Part shown: positions 11,419-22,610 of the stretch, one piece after another
Numbering within the stretch: the first letter of the stretch is position 1
How the letters are laid out: every line of letters starts with the position of its first letter
Assembly: GCA_036250195.1 (NCBI GenBank)
Contig: JAVHZZ010000008.1
Span: forward strand, 13,964,434 to 14,028,433
Origin: Mixophyes australis
Taxonomy: Eukaryota; Chordata; Amphibia; Anura; Limnodynastidae
DNA length: 64,000 nucleotides
Direction: 5' to 3'
Notes under the pieces: generated by a model
The model's input: the letters and a program-made list of their open reading frames with translations, nothing else
The model's database searches: none
Told to the model about the DNA's origin: nothing
Position numbers and translations under genes: made by a program

Positions 11419-11530
11419 GTGTTAGGGAGTTTAGACTATAAGCTCCAATGGGGCAGGGTCTGATGTGAGTGAGTTCTCTGTACAGCGCTGCGGAATTAGT
11501 GGCGCTATATAAATAAATGATGATGATGAT
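11175..11530 (+). mobile_element. tRNA-headed SINE with L2-like tail, copy A (full length)
   Basis: The head contains an A-box-like GTGGCTCAGTGGTTAGCAC and a B-box-like GAGTTCAATTCC, the body contains GTTCTCCCCGTGTTTGCGTG, and the 3' end reads GGCGCTATATAAATAAATG followed by a TGATGATG tail. A GT microsatellite has grown inside the body at about 11379-11410. These boxes make it a Pol III SINE, with the 3' end shared with an L2-type LINE partner (inference). Confidence 0.85.
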
Positions 11531-11572
11531 CATGACATCCTAACAAAGCTTCTGGGTTTGAAGGGACACTAA

Positions 11573-12545
11573 GGGGGGTATTCAATTGTTAGCGAGTTTA
11601 TTTTTTTTTCCCGCCACGTAAAAAAAATAAATCTGCGGATTTTTGACGGCAATAGCGACCATTTTGAGTTAGCGCGTGGTAAGAATTGTGTTTGCGAGAT
11701 TTTAGGGGAGTGAAGGGGAGTTTTAACACGGTCATGTATAACACAAAAAAAAGGTCTTGCATACATTTTCATACATTAGATTGCATTACACATTGATAAT
11801 ATCTACATTACAGTACTTTCTTTAGCATATTTTTTAATTGCACTATTTTTTACCATACAATCATCTATACCATGTCAAAACACATTCATATTTGTACACT
11901 CATATTTGTACCAAAAACATACATAAATATAATTAATTAGTGATTTTTTTTTTTTTTTTATTTCATTATTTTTTCACAAGAGAATCAGCTTACACAAGTT
12001 AGACATTAGTGATAAACATAAGTTTAGCTTTTTTTTTCCACATTTTTATATGATTCCAAATACTTTTTAGAGGTTTTTTATTTTTATCACAACCCAAAGA
12101 AGTAGAACAGCATATTTTCCTGTTTCACGTGCCGCATTAAAAAATAATTAAATAGCTTTTAACGCGGCTGCCTCTCGCACGCCCTATACTTTCAATAGAT
12201 CTTCTACTGGAGCGCGAGAGGACCGTTTCATGAAAAAAGACGTAGCGTTAAAAATGTAATTAAATTGTTGGTAAAGTTAACCCGCTCGAAAATGATAAAA
12301 AACAGCGTTAAAATAACTTGGCACGTTGAAAAAAACCGCCGGTGTTCAGCATTTTGTGGCAGTTTTGAAACTACCAGATTTACTAAGTGCAAAACCGTCA
12401 CCGTTTTACAAAGCGTCACATTATATATCGCCCTCCAGATTCGAACATGATGCGAATACAAACGGTCAGATTTATGAAGCTTAAGAAAAACCACCAGAAA
12501 TAAGAGATGTTTATTTGTATTAATATATTTCATATACAGCAGATT
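11573..12545. other. AT-rich dispersed repeat, probable MITE remains
   Basis: It starts with GGGGGTATTCAATTGTTAGC, an end of the kind seen on frog MITEs, and contains many long T and A runs and a GC-rich core (GCGGCTGCCTCTCGCACG near 12162). No complementary right end was found, so the element is incomplete or rearranged. Several short open frames show no domain. Confidence 0.3.
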
Positions 12546-13230
12546 TATACCTCCCAACTGTCCCAATTCCAGCAGGATAGTCCCGATTTTGGGGGAATGT
12601 GCCGATCAGTGAGGGAGGGACAGAGGTTTTGGTTTTTTTTGTTTTTAAATTAACATATAGCCAGCAGCGCCACCTTCAGGACAGGAGAAGAACAACCTTC
12701 CCCAGAACATCTTGCTGATCTCATGGCAAAAATTCAACAATCATCATCATCACCATTTATTTATATAGCGTCACTAATTACGCAGTAGTTTCACATCAGT
12801 CCCTGTCCTATTGGAGCTTACTTAACCTACTAGTATGTTTTTGAAGTGTGGGAGGAAACCGGAGCACCCGGAGGAAACCCACGCAAACACGGGGAGAACA
12901 TACAAACAAACTCCTCACAGATAAGGCCATGTCCGGGAATTGAACTCATGACCCCAACGCTGTAAGGCAGAAGTGCTAACCATTTAGCCACCATGCTGCA
13001 TAATTCAATAAATGTTGGGGACACGATTTAGGCGAGTCTGACTTGGGGGTTAATATTGGGATAATAATGTCTGAGTGTGGCTGTGGCATGACTTTGGCAA
13101 GACACACCCATGTCCCACAACAGACATGCTCACTGGATGACTCGAGACACGCCCCCTCCAGCGCACCATTGCGTTGCCGCGCCAGTTTGTCCCTCTTTGT
13201 GAGATATGCAGATTGATAGCTATTGCTTTC
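12546..13230. mobile_element. CTCCCAACTGTCCC repeat, interrupted by a SINE
   Basis: It begins ACCTCCCAACTGTCCCAAT and continues past the SINE at 12738-12999 with AATGTTGGGGACACGATTTA. Related CTCCCAACTGT blocks occur near 44990 and 63466. Ends are not defined by a target duplication that I can see. Confidence 0.45.
12738..12999 (-). mobile_element. tRNA-headed SINE, copy B
   Basis: Reverse-complement copy of the SINE at 11175: a CATCATCATCACC tail at the left, ACGGGGAGAACATACAAA in the middle, and AAGTGCTAACCATTTAGCCA (tRNA-like head) at the right. Confidence 0.85.
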
Positions 13231-13580
13231 TGTCATTAGCCATCAGACTTATAGAGGTTTCGCTCATTGTTGTTCAGGCCACCTCAGAACTGGATTAAGA
13301 CCACATGGGGCCCTGGGCAAAATACTGGCCCATCCCCTCATATATACATACACACACATGCACGCATACATACTTGCCATCTTGTAATTTCGCTCCTCCG
13401 GGATCTTCGGTGGCAAGTCTAAGAGGGGCGTGGTATCGCTATAGCTCCTCTCCCTGTTGTGATTTGCAGCATTAAGCCTGCTCATCCGGGAGAACTCCCC
13501 AAAATTCTCTTCTGGACAACTGGTTCATTGAGTCCGAGTTTTCAAATCCGCAAATTGCAAAGGATTGATGAATGGAGGGT

Positions 13581-14262
13581 TATACACTACACTGCCACTT
13601 TATCAGATACACTTGTACACCTGCTCATAAACGCAAATATCCAATAAGCCAATCACTTGCATGGAACTCAATGCATAAAAGCATGCATACATGGTCAAGA
13701 GGTTCAGTTATTGTTCAGACCAAACACCAGAATGGGGAAGAAATGTGATCTCAGTGACTTTTACCATGGATTGATTGTTGGTGCCAGTTGGGTTGGTTTG
13801 AGTATCTCAGAAACTGCTGATCTCCTGGGATTGTCATGCACAACAGTTTATTGAGTTTACAGAGAATGTTGCGCAAACCAAAAAACATCCAGTGACCGGC
13901 AGTTCTGTGAAAATGCCTTGTCAATAAGATAGGTCAGACTGGTTCAAGCTGACAGTTGCTCAACTAACCATGCGCTACCACAGGGGTATACAGGAGAGCA
14001 TCTCTGAACGCCCAACACATCGAACCTTAAAGTAGATGAGCTCCAGCAGCAGAAGACCACACCGGGTACCCTTACTGTCAGCTAAGAGCACGAAGCTGGG
14101 GCTACAGTGGTCACAGTCACCAAATCTGAATCTAAAATCGTTGCCTGGTCTGACGAATCTCAATTTCTGCTGCAACATGCACATGGTTGTTTCAGAATTT
14201 GATGTAAAGATTAAACCATTCTGCATTGTCTCAATGGTGCATGTTGGATCAGGCTGTTTATA
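13581..14262 (+). pseudogene. Tc1-like transposase relic (5' half)
   Basis: It starts with the terminal block ACACTACACTGCCACTTTAT known from Tc1-like elements. The frame then reads MGKKCDLSDFYHGLIVGASW followed by VGLSISETADLLGLS, the N-terminal helix-turn-helix (paired-like) part of a Tc1-type transposase. Further on, SSSRRPHRVPLLSA and a frame-shifted block corresponding to WSDE(S)RF at about 14140-14170 reach the start of the catalytic region. Frameshifts and stops are frequent and the C-terminal half with the rest of the DDE triad is absent. No intact product can be made. Confidence 0.8.
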
Positions 14263-14268
14263 TACAAA

Positions 14269-15094
14269 CACAGAGAACAAAAGAGTGCAACTAGTGTAGT
14301 ATATTAGATACCCCTATGTGGAGACTAATAAAATATTGTGTACTTTGTACTGTTAAATAAAGACGCTTGTCTGGAATAAAATTCCATAGAAGTTGGAACC
14401 AGTTTCCCAACCCACGGTTGTGGCTAAGTTGGTGGCATGTTTGTCCCATGTATGAGAATAAGAGTATAACATGTTGCGTTTACTATGAACCTTCTATATA
14501 ACAGAACATCTGTAATGAAGATACCAAACTCCAAGGGACTGTATTCCAGATAAGCATCTTTATTCAACTTTTTGTTTCGCATTATGTCTTTTTATTGAAA
14601 AGTTTTGTACATAACATAAAAACTTCTAAACAAAAAGAAAGAAGAAACCCAAACATAAAACTAAAACGAGGACCAAAAAATTGAAAATTGGACTACAGTA
14701 AAATTATACATGAACATGGCAATATATACATTTGGTGGTGTATAGGACAATGAATAAATTACTAACAAGAAATAGAGGCAGGTGTTAATAGAAGACTCTA
14801 AACAATGTAACAGGGTACAAAATATAACAAACAGACACTAAGCACTCTGGGAGATCTTAACCCATCAGTTTCTTCCTGGTATCACAGAGCAGAACTAGAT
14901 TTTATTCAACTGTTATTACATTTTGGAATTGAGTTTCGGGTAGTATAAGTAAAGCGCTCATGGCCTGCAGACTCAGTAGCTCAGGTCAGCCATTTATTAA
15001 AGACACTTTACAAAGTACACAATATTTTATTAGTCACCACATAGGGGTAACTAATATATTACACTAGATGCTCTCTCTCATTCTCTGTGTTTCT
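14269..15094. repeat. Inverted pair of about 100-bp segments
   Basis: The segment at 14269-14370 (containing TACCCCTATGTGG and ACTAATAAAATATTGTGTAC) recurs as its reverse complement at 14994-15094 (GTACACAATATTTTATTAG, CCACATAGGGGTAA). A second inner pair, near 14350-14390 and 14535-14570, shares the TAAAGA-GCTT-TCTGGAAT core. The 620-bp interior is AT-rich with no frame. It may be a large-loop inverted element or two opposed copies of one repeat. Confidence 0.6.
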
Positions 15095-15394
15095 ATTATA
15101 CTACAGGTCTTCTGCTGGTTAAGGACCATACAAGTTAAGCAGCCATCTATCCATTAGTCATTGTTGAAATGTATGAACTGTGGTGGCAGAGTAAGAGCGA
15201 AGTACTCCCCAGATACCATTAATATACCCCTCCAGGTGACGATAATAAATACGCCCTGCACCCCAGATAACATTAATACACCCACCCTTCCACTAGGTAT
15301 GAAGGAATTACAATGGTCTCTGTGCCATCCAGTGTGTAGAGTGGGGATAAAATGAAGAGGAGAAGGAAGGGGAGGAGAAGGAGGGAGGCCTCCT

Positions 15395-15850
15395 CTTATG
15401 CCAAAAGACCTCACCACATTCCTCTTATATACTTATCAGACCTCCCTACATGCCGTTTTATGCCCATCAGTCCCACCACATGGCCATCAGACCTCCGCAC
15501 ATACCATTATGTTCCCATCAGACCCACCACATGCCGTTATATGCCCATCAGATCCACCACATGCCGTTATATGCCCATCAGACCGACCACATGGCCATCA
15601 GACCTCCCCACATGCCGTTATATGCCCATCAGACCCACCACATGGCGATCAGACCTCCCCACATACCATTATATGCCCATCAGACCCACCACATGCTGTT
15701 ATATGCCCATCAGACCCACCACATGGCCATCAGACCTCCCCACATACCGTTATATGCCTGGCAGACCTCATAATACTTCCCCACATGCCCAACAGACCTT
15801 CCCACAAGCCCCATACATGCCCATCAGACCTCCATACAGCATACTGCACT
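15395..15850 (+). repeat. About 30-bp minisatellite
   Basis: The unit is roughly CATCAGACCCACCACATGCC followed by GTTATATGCC (30-31 bp), alternating with a shorter GGCCATCAGACCTCCC form. About 15 units, increasingly degenerate at the right. Histidine/proline-rich open frames across it are repeat artefacts. Confidence 0.9.
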
Positions 15851-16945
15851 CCCTCTGTTTTCTCTGGTGTTCTGCATGACGTCATGTGACGTGGAAGTCG
15901 GATACTTGTGATTAATCTTATTTTCTGGGACCCCTGTCCGTAACAAAAAAGTGGATAACTGGATCAAGGTGACCATTAATGTAATTAGCCTGCCCACTAG
16001 GGCTAACTGGCAGCCCTAGTGGTAGTAAATTGTTGGGCTCGCATGTGCCCTCTGGGATCTGTTTCCCCAATAACTCTCACTAAGAGCGTGTACATTTGTT
16101 AGGATGAGTAAATATTCCAATGTTTACTCACATATGTCAATGCAATATAAAAGGTGGTTTTGCTAAGTGGTGTCTGTGTAAAAGTAAGAATTGGGGACAT
16201 ATCATTCTGCATTTACACAACGTGCACATAGCTTTGATCATGCTGCCAGCCCATCAGCTCGTACTTCACGCGTATTTGTAAAACTTGAATTTAGGCTAAA
16301 TCTGTGTTTTTGATGAATGTGTGAAAGGACACAAATTCTTGCAAAGTGGTCCCCATAAGCCCCTTCTTGCTGAAGGAAAATGCGGACAGGGTATTTTTTC
16401 CCAGCATTTCTCTGAAAGTGCCTGATTGCTTTTTTGTTTTGATTGTTTTTTTACTTTTGTCGTCATGTGTCTGCAATTTTCCAGGAAATTTCCGTTTTAC
16501 TCTTCCTCTAACCTCACTTCCTGTCTTCTTCACCTTCACAAAGTCCGTCTCCATTGCTAAAAAACGATCATCTTAAACCAACTGACGAAGTTTGGCTCAA
16601 AAATAATTTTGTCATTGTGATACTAATGGCCGAAAGGTAACAAAAAAAAAAATGCCATTAACAACGTTGTTTTTTTTTTTACAAATTTTCAGGGAACAAA
16701 GAATTCACAGATGTTTAAGGCTGATTACCCAATAATGTTTTTTTAAAAACTAATAAAAGCACGTCAACTGGTATGGGGTTGGAACCTATTGATTCCGTGG
16801 ATCTCGTACCCACCTGCTCTTGCTGCGGCTTCATCTTTAGAACCCTGCCAGGTCTATTTTCTCGCGTGCCTGTGAACACAAGGAGTGTGCTCTATTCATC
16901 ACCAGTGCAAGAGTTGTTTCCCATCACATATAGAGACATGAAGGG
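15851..16945. other. Non-coding stretch
   Basis: No recognisable gene or complete repeat. Short frames on both strands at 16290-16580 overlap each other and show no domain. Confidence 0.45.
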
Positions 16946-17817
16946 GTCTGATTCATTATGTCAAGTAAAACAAACGTGTGGTGCGTTTTTATTAAAATGC
17001 ACGTAATTCAGGCATACGCACGTCTGTATTTAACTACAAGCGGATCTCAAGAAACGTCTCTTGTTGAATTCGGGTCTAGGTGCGCTCTGCTCTGACAGAC
17101 AATACACTGCAGGGTATGTCCAATACATATGTGGAATTTAAAGTCCCAGGAGAACGGACAGAAAAAAACAACAACAATTATCGGTACCTGTTAATAATAT
17201 GACAAAATGTAAGAAAAAGAAAAAGTGTCATAATGTTATTAATGTCCACTGTACATAAAATACATTTTTACAGTTTCTCTGGATTGCAAATACATGTTCC
17301 AGCATGCAAACACATGTTCCAGCATGCATAGACGACCATCGTCACTATCACTCGTCATTTACGCCTGACCTGTAGTTGGTCCAAGTGATACACCAGAAAA
17401 ACACAGATCTCAGAGCCGGGGAGGGCTGGCAAGTTTTAGCCAGGGGGGGGCAAGACTCGACTCAGAGGCCTATTTTAAAGGAAAAAAATGCAGGTGGCCA
17501 AGGGACCAGCCCAAGGTAGCCCACTATGGGAACTGGCCCAGGCAGCAGATGCCCCACTGCACCCCACCTCAGGAATCCTCTGCCTGAGAGATGCCCAAAT
17601 CTTCGATTTGATGCTGCTGTGTGCGTTGGAACTTGGCACACCCTTACTGTACATTGACTATGTGCATATGCCCATTCCACGCCCCGTGGGCTGTCGAAAA
17701 TGTCTTTTGCGTTCGAAGATGAATCGGATGTTCTTGCGGTCACTGGCATGAAGTCCGCTTCTGGGTAATTTTAAGCAAGAAAATCTCAGCAATTACGTTC
17801 CTTAATGAATCAAGCCC
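16946..17817. mobile_element. TGATTCATTA-ended MITE, copy 1, with an inner insertion
   Basis: Left end GGGGTCTGATTCATTATG, right end CCTTAATGAATCAAGCCC. The interior from about 17250 (ATAAAATACATTTTTACAGTT, GCATGCATAGACGACC, GACCTGTAGTTGG) aligns with 33990-34300, another copy. The block 17416-17570 is extra relative to that copy and matches 60513-60672, so it is probably an insertion of a second family. Confidence 0.65.
17416..17570 (+). repeat. Dispersed repeat shared with 60513-60672
   Basis: It shares GGGCTGGCAAGTTTTAGCC, ATTTTAAAGGAAAAAAATG, CCAGCCCAAGGTAGC and a CCCCACTGCACCCC end with 60513-60672 (for example GGCTGGCAAATTTTAGCC there). The family is not recognised. Confidence 0.6.
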
Positions 17818-18581
17818 AAAGTGTTACTGGTGCTTTCCTAACGCCGAAATACATCAAGCCTAAAGGATAACTTGATTTTTGGTTTAAAATATGTCACAAA
17901 GTAACTCCCACCCTCCCTGAATTGTGGGTGTCCATCTTCTGTCACCTCCTTCCTCTGTGCGTTTGGGGTCCCTAGAGATATTTAGCACCACAAAGGAGGG
18001 CCTGATTTGGAGTAGGCCACAGCAGATGTGAGATCCGGGAGGGCAGCCTGTTCTCCCAGAAGTCTCCGAAATTCAAGAGTCGACAAGTACGGTGGGGATA
18101 CAAATGCGATGACAGCAGAACATTGAAATAACGTTTTTACATGCAGGAGCAGTGTAACGGACCGCAATCCCATATACGATTATACAAATTGTCTGGACGC
18201 TGTCAGAATCAATACACAGAAAGGGGATCTGCGCCTTTTGTATGTTCTTTAATGTCTATCAGGAGCATTTGAATCAAAATTATGCGGCACGTGTCTGACT
18301 TTCTTCCAGTTCATAAATGACCCTTATAAAGTCCTTTACAATCTTCGATAGATAAACGGTTTAGTAAGCATAACATAGATCGAAGATAGTTCTCTGTCTT
18401 TGATGCAGTGTATTGATGCCGGCCTGAAATCCAATATTTGTAAATGCACCGTATCTGGTATTGATCTCTGTGAGGGTGTTTCAGATCATCCAAGAACCTT
18501 TGTTTTAGGACACAAAGTCTGTGCCACTAAATATAACATCTGCAAATAATCTCCATTGTCATTTTGCTCAATGGTTTATAC
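17818..18581. other. Non-coding stretch
   Basis: No repeat or gene recognised. A 60-codon minus-strand frame at 18311-18493 has no recognisable domain and no splice context that convinces me. Confidence 0.4.
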
Positions 18582-18632
18582 TAGTGATGAACAACAGGTG
18601 GGGCCTGGGTCAGGCAATTTCAGCCCGGGGGG

Positions 18633-18740
18633 CGCACAGGCGGCCGCATTCCATGACACGGGATGCAGCCGCGTCATCAATGACGATGACGTGCGATGAC
18701 GCGGCTGCATCCCGTGTCATGGAATGCGGCCGCCTGTGCG
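18633..18740. repeat. 46-bp perfect inverted repeat with 16-nt loop
   Basis: The arm at 18633-18678 (begins CGCACAGGCGGCCGCATTCC) is matched base for base by the reverse complement of 18695-18740. The arms are CpG-rich. A partial third copy of the arm (GATGACGCGGCTGCATCCCA) follows directly at 18739-18758. Confidence 0.95.
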
Positions 18741-18847
18741 ATGACGCGGCTGCATCCCATGTTATGGGATGCGTCCGCCGGTAAAAGTCTGCATTTTTGA
18801 CTCCGGATCTCCTCCTTGTACTCTTCATTTTTCTTCACACTGGAATT

Positions 18848-19241
18848 GCGCATGTCCAGTTCGAAGAACTGGACATGCGCAAAGACATCTCCGCTCTGTC
18901 TCTGCAACTATAGTTGCAGAGAGAGAGAGCGGTGAGTAACAGGAAGGGATCATGTGATACCTCCACACATGCGCCGTCCAGCTCTGCTCTTCGGAGCAGA
19001 GCTGACAGCAATGAAATCTTTCAATTATGATAATGTACGCCAGCTTCAGTTAGCGTACATTACCATGACAAGTTTCTGATAAAAAACTTTTTCTCCGCAA
19101 CTTGTTAGATTGTGGTAGGGAGCAGTCACCATACTGTTGTATGGTGACTGCTCGCAAAAACGAAACAGAATGCAAAGCAGCAGATATCTGCTGTGATGCA
19201 CCTTTCTTAAATATGAGTAACACTCCAACTTGCGTTGGAGT
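18848..19241. repeat. Run of six further hairpins inside the hAT-like element
   Basis: 18848-18880: 15-bp arms, 3-nt loop. 18900-18921: 22-bp perfect palindrome CTCTGCAACTA/TAGTTGCAGAG. 18979-19004: CAGCTCTGCTC with a TTCG loop. 19031-19062: TAATGTACGC arms, 12-nt loop. 19121-19152: AGCAGTCACCATAC arms, TGTT loop. 19222-19241: ACTCCAAC arms, TTGC loop. All are intact at the base level. Confidence 0.93.
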
Positions 19242-19417
19242 TCCGGAAACATAGAGGTAGTGCACTAACACCACTTCAGAAATATGCCCCTATGTGATTA
19301 AATGTTTTGTTTTAACTTATTACAAAGCTTAAGGGTAATGCACGGTCCATTTGAAGGTTAGAGGGGCGTCCATGTGGCCCCCTGAAGTGTATTGGGTTGC
19401 CCAACACTGGTTTACGC

Positions 19418-20363
19418 TGCACAGTGGGAATGAACATTGATGTAGTATAATTCTCATACAGAAATGTTCAATGTCAGTTGTGATATAATTGGTTGCAGTT
19501 TTAATGCTTATCTTCAATAAATATTCAATTCCAAAGTATAGACAGTGAGAATTGCAATAATAATACTGAACAAAGGAAATGTATTTTGCAGTTGGTCAAA
19601 CTTAAAAAAAATCGGGACATATCTACGGAAAAAGACTTCCAGGGCCTTTGAAACCTGAGACTGTCTCTTGGGACAGTTGACAACTATACTCTTGCCAACA
19701 ATCACAAATACATATGCAGAACATTAAGGAACTTGTCATAAATTAATGTTATTAATTAAAAAAATAATGATTAGCTATCTCATGTTATTGTTGATATTAT
19801 AGAGTTTAGAAGATAAGAGAGGATTTTGTTCTCCTATGCATAACAGACTGCCCGTCAGCAACTCTATGGGTGTACACTTTCAGAGCCTAAATTGGCTGAC
19901 AACAGAGACCAATAGCTTTCAGTGATGCAGAAAATAAAGTTACATGTAAAATTGGAGATACAAAATGAAATAATCTGTATAGAGCTTCAAACACAGCCCT
20001 GCATCATACTTTCCTACTCTCCTGGAATGTGCGGGGGTCTCCCGAATTTTTGGGAGGTTTCCTGGACTACCGAGTGAGTAGGATCCTGCTCGATTTTCTT
20101 GTGAAATGGTAATTTGACTCACTACACACACACTGTCCGTAGTGTACTTTTGGTAGTTCTGCTAATTCTTATGGGTTTTAAAGTATAACTTTGTGATTCC
20201 CTGAACCAGGGGCAAGGTGCGCCCTTTCCTTGTCATGTTTGATGTTGATTTTATTTTGTGCGCCATGCGATTTGTCCTGTTAATTGCATCCATGCATTTA
20301 TTGCTCTAGTCAACTGCATGTACCTGTTATTATGCTTACTGTAATAAGTGATGATTGTATATA
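19418..20363. other. Non-coding stretch with a CATACTT-family hAT fragment
   Basis: At 19996-20085 a fragment of the CATACTTGCC MITE family is present (CTACTCTCCTGGAATGTGCG, GGGGTCTCCCGAATTTTTGG). The rest is AT-rich and featureless. Confidence 0.5.
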
Positions 20364-20690
20364 GGCAGCACGGTGGCTCAGTGGTTAGCATTTCTGCCTC
20401 ACAGCACTGGGGTCATGATTTTGATTCCCGACCATGGCCTTATCTGTGTGCAGTTTGTATGTTCTCCCCGTGTTTGCGTGGGTTTCCTCCGGGTGCTCCG
20501 GTTTCCTCCCACTCTCCATGCTGGAAGGTTAATTGGCTGCTATCAAATTGACCTTAGTCTATCTGTGTATGTTAGGGAATTTAGACTGTAAGCCCCAATG
20601 GGGCAGGGACTGATGTGAATGAGTTCTCTGTACAGCGCTGCAGAATTAGTGGTGCTATATAAATAAATAAATAAATGATGATGATTTTTG
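20364..20690 (+). mobile_element. tRNA-headed SINE, copy C (full length)
   Basis: GGCAGCACGGTGGCTCAGTG head, TCTCCCCGTGTTTGCGTGGG body, GGTGCTATATAAATAAATAA 3' end and a TGATGATG tail. One of the best preserved copies here. Confidence 0.9.
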
Positions 20691-20784
20691 GTGTAGGAGA
20701 TATCGGAGAATTATCGCACAATCCGCCAGGCCATATAATACTCAATGAGGACTGCATTGTGGGCAAATATATCAAGCTCCAAAA

Positions 20785-21668
20785 AACTATTATATAGGGG
20801 GGCTCTGTCTCAGAGTGGGAGGGGTACACAGCAGAATGTGACAGTGTATTGGGGGCTGTCTATCTGGAGGGGGGGCCTGTTATATTGGGAGGCTCTGTCT
20901 CGGGTGGGAGGGGTACACAGCAGAATGTGACAGTGTATTGGGGGCTGTCTATCTGGAGGGGGACAGGAGAGTGGGCTGTTATATGGGGGGCTCTGTTTCG
21001 GAGTGGGAGGGGTACACAGCAGAATTTGACAGTGTATTGGGGGCTGTCTATCTGGAGTAAGGGCTGTTATATGGGGGGCCCTGTCTCGGAGTGGGAGGGG
21101 TACACAGCAGAATATGACAGTGTATCGGGGGCTGTCTATCTGGAGTGGGGGGCTGTTATATGGGGGGGGCTCTGTCTCGGAGTGGGAGAATGTGACAGTG
21201 TATTGGGGGCTGTCTATCTGGAGGGGGGCTGTTATATGGTGGGGGGCTCTGTCTCAGTGTGGGAGGGGTATCTATCTGGAGGGGGGCTGTTATATTGGGG
21301 GCTCTGTCTCGGAGTGGGAGAATGTGAGTGTATTGGGGGCTGTCTATCTGGAGGGGGGCTGTTATATGGTGGGGGGGCTCTGTCTCAGTGTGGGAGGGGT
21401 ATCTATCTGGAGGGGGGGCTGTTATATGGGGGGGCTCTGTCTCGGAGTGGGAGAATGTGAGTGTATTGGGGGCTGTCTATCTGGAGGGGGGGCTGTTATA
21501 TGGTGGGGGGCTCTGTCTCAGTGTGGGAGGGGTATCTATCTGGAGGGGGGGGGGCTGGTATATGGGGGGCTCTGTCTCAGTGAGGGAGGGGTATCTATCT
21601 GGAGGGGGGGCTGTTATATGGTGGGGGGCTCTGTCTCAGTGTGGGAGGGGTATCTATCTGGAGAGGGG
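20785..21668 (+). repeat. G-rich minisatellite immediately upstream of the CpG block
   Basis: Units of variable length (roughly 55-87 bp) built from GGCTGTTATATGGGGGG, CTCTGTCTC, GGAGTGGGAGGGG, an optional TACACAGCAGAATGTGACAG block and GGGGGCTGTCTATCTGGAGG. The left units carry the long form; toward the right shorter forms dominate. G runs of 4-9 recur every 20-30 bp on the plus strand, giving many potential G-quadruplexes. Open frames across it are repeat artefacts. Confidence 0.9.
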
Positions 21669-21669
21669 C

Positions 21670-21960
21670 TACGTGTACCCCCCGTTAACGAGCTGCAGCC
21701 CCCGGGAGAGGAGGATGCTCCGACCCCCCAGCCGGAGCCCCATGTGACCGGGGGAGGCGCCGAGCTGGCTCCGGGCCACTGCGGGGAGGGTCGCGCTGCA
21801 GCCGGGTGAGGGGACGCATGAATCGGGAGCCGGGGCTCAGGTACCCGGGGACGGATGACCGCTGCTGGGGCTGAGCTGGAGACACATTCCCGGAGCCTGG
21901 AGAGAGGATCACCGGGCAGAGCGAGGACATGGCCGGGATAGTCAAGGTAAATGCTCCGGC
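21670..21960 (+). promoter_or_regulatory. CpG-rich block, candidate promoter and 5' UTR
   Basis: About 25 CpG dinucleotides fall in some 290 bp, against an otherwise CpG-poor, AT-rich window, with GC content well above the flanks. It contains GC-box-like and CCGG-rich sequence and no TATA box, as in vertebrate CpG-island promoters. A short upstream frame (ATG at 21819, 18 codons) precedes the candidate start. The orientation is inferred from the ATG and GT donor at 21929-21948. A GC-rich edge of the flanking minisatellite is the alternative. Confidence 0.5.
21929..21946 (+). CDS. Candidate first coding exon (6 codons, MAGIVK), partial gene
   Basis: The ATG has a G at -3 and G at +4 (GACATGG). 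The frame gives MAGIVK and meets an AAG|GTAAAT sequence, a reasonable 5' splice site, at 21947. It lies at the right edge of the CpG block, as first coding exons often do. Six codons are too few to identify a protein and no second exon was recognised downstream, so the first intron would run beyond 42 kb if real. Seen: Kozak-like start, donor, CpG context. Inferred: that a gene is transcribed left to right from here. Confidence 0.35.
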
Positions 21961-22044
21961 TTTGTTAGAGGGACGCAGGGAGCAGCTGTGTGCCAGGCAG
22001 CGGGGTGGTCAGTGTGATGGGGGAGAGGGGGAGAGGGGAGTGCT

Positions 22045-22610
22045 GTGTATGTGAGGTGAGTGAGTGAGGGCTGGGGGTACTGAGAGGTGAGTGAGGGCTG
22101 GGGGTACTGAGAGGTGAGTGAGGGCTTATGGAGAGGTGAGTGAGGGCTGGGGATACTGAGAGGTGAGTGAGGGCTGGGGGTACTGAGAGGTGAGTGAGGG
22201 CTGGGGGTACTGAGAGGTGAGTGAGGGCTGGGGATACTGAGAGGTGAGTGAGGGCTGGGGGTACTGAGAGGTGAGTGTGGGATGGGGGTACTGAGAGGTG
22301 AGTGTGGGATGGGGGTATGGAGAGGTGAGTGAGGGCTGGGGGTACTGAGAGGTGAGTGAGGGCTGGGGGTACTGAGAGGTGAGTGTGGGATGGGGGTATG
22401 GAGAGGTAAGTGAGGGCTGGGGGTACTGAGAGGTGAGTGTGGGATGGGGGTATGGAGAGGTGAGTGAGGGCTGGGGGTACTGAGAGGTGAGTGAGGGCTG
22501 GGGGTATGGAGAGGTGAGTGAGGGTAGGGGGTATGGATTGGTGTGAGGGCTGGGGGCATGGAGAGGTGAGTGAGAGTAAGGGTATGGAGAGGTAAGTGGG
22601 AGTGAAGTAT
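22045..22610 (+). repeat. 27-bp minisatellite of splice-donor-like units
   Basis: The unit is GAGGTGAGTGAGGGCTGGGG plus GTACTGA (27 bp), with a shorter form carrying GTATGGA. About 20 units. Nearly every unit carries AGGTGAGT, a strong match to the vertebrate 5' splice-site consensus, on the plus strand. Confidence 0.93.

Larger units (their letters stand above)
18582..19409. mobile_element. Non-autonomous hAT-like element rich in hairpins
   Basis: The left end TAGTGATGAACAAC and right end (minus strand) CAGTGTTGGGCAAC resemble hAT termini, and both run into a GGGGCC block. The flanks GTTTATAC (18574-18581) and GTTTACGC (19410-19417) agree at 6 of 8 positions, fitting the 8-bp hAT target duplication after decay. 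There is no transposase frame. The interior holds a series of seven separate perfect or near-perfect palindromes between 18633 and 19241, listed in the findings. Confidence 0.7.

Noticed and set aside
13657..13854. Functional 65-codon transposase fragment
   Set aside because: A stop follows directly, more frameshifts occur, and the catalytic C-terminal half is missing.
20849..21809. 203-, 231- and 139-codon plus-strand frames
   Set aside because: They translate the G-rich minisatellite in overlapping frames; unit-length changes shift the frame.
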